This document shows, in pieces, positions 4,951 to 5,008 of a stretch of 5,008 nt of DNA. Each line of letters opens with the position of its first letter. The stretch's first letter is position 1. The translations under genes were made by a program, and so were the position numbers. Source of the stretch: Acidobacteriaceae bacterium (GTDB taxonomy: Bacteria > Acidobacteriota > Terriglobia > Terriglobales > Acidobacteriaceae); the NCBI GenBank assembly GCA_003165095.1, contig PLSH01000124.1, forward strand, positions 1-5,008, written 5' to 3'. The notes beneath the pieces are model-generated. The model had not been told where the DNA came from, made no database searches, and saw only the letters and a list, made by a program, of their open reading frames with translations.

Positions 4951-5008
4951 ATGGCATTGGTTCCCATGGTGGTTGAACAGACGAGCCGGGGCGAGCGCGC
5001 CTACGACA
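4951..5008 (+). CDS. clpP: ATP-dependent Clp protease proteolytic subunit, N-terminus (3' end outside window)
   Basis: ATG at 4951 opens a frame encoding MALVPMVVEQTSRGERAYD, which runs off the right edge after 19 codons. This is the conserved N-terminus of ClpP; in E. coli the mature enzyme begins ALVPMVIEQTSRGERSFD, so this copy starts essentially at the mature end and seems to need little or no propeptide removal. ClpP forms the tetradecameric serine-protease barrel that works with ClpX or similar ATPases, and this N-terminal segment forms the axial pore loops. The catalytic Ser, His and Asp lie beyond the window. A purine-rich AAGAGAAG (4934-4941) 9 nt upstream is the likely ribosome binding site. 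The position after tig is the conserved bacterial order, so clpX is expected next. Despite the short fragment the motif is nearly diagnostic. Confidence 0.93.
   Translation, partial: MALVPMVVEQTSRGERAYD

Noticed and set aside
1..5008. CRISPR array, tRNA or rRNA gene, transposase or insertion sequence ends
   Set aside because: Looked for on both strands; no regularly spaced repeats, cloverleaf-like segments, transposase motifs or terminal inverted repeats with target duplications were seen.

Overview
The window looks like a stretch of chromosome from a GC-rich soil-type bacterium, most likely an Acidobacteriota. The basis is about 60% GC, a tig–clpP pair with the acidobacterial style of trigger factor (His/Asp-rich N-terminus, then an NPECTRELVIDVPAEEV-type start of the ribosome-binding domain), and a secreted Gfo/Idh/MocA oxidoreductase of a kind common in that phylum. 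The phylum is inferred from protein style, not from a marker-gene search.

Layout from left to right: (1) the last 122 codons of an aldose 1-epimerase-type sugar mutarotase, + strand; (2) a stand-alone GIY-YIG domain protein of 170 aa on the + strand, clearly lower in GC than its neighbours; (3) convergent to it, on the - strand, a 192-aa membrane protein that joins an N-terminal CXXC/CXXC zinc ribbon to a DUF2569 domain; (4) upstream of that on the - strand, a 377-aa exported Gfo/Idh/MocA-family dehydrogenase; (5) divergent from it, on the + strand, a small CPCC-type cysteine-rich protein of 84 aa; (6) the housekeeping protein quality-control pair, tig (trigger factor, complete) and the first 19 codons of clpP, + strand, running off the right edge.

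Only tig and clpP form an obvious functional unit: a ribosome-bound chaperone followed by the Clp protease subunit, a conserved bacterial order usually continued by clpX. A good sigma70-like promoter (TTGACC–17 bp–TACCAT) lies upstream of tig. A perfect 6-bp hairpin encloses the tig stop codon but lacks a U-tract, so readthrough into clpP is plausible. The epimerase and the Gfo/Idh enzyme both point to carbohydrate metabolism but are not in one operon. The remaining genes are poorly characterised families.

No CRISPR array, tRNA, rRNA, insertion sequence or recognisable defence or secretion system was seen. No intergenic gap exceeds about 170 bp. The points most worth checking are the low-GC GIY-YIG gene, the Sec-type export of a nucleotide-dependent oxidoreductase with an altered Rossmann loop, and the His-rich leader and ambiguous start of trigger factor.
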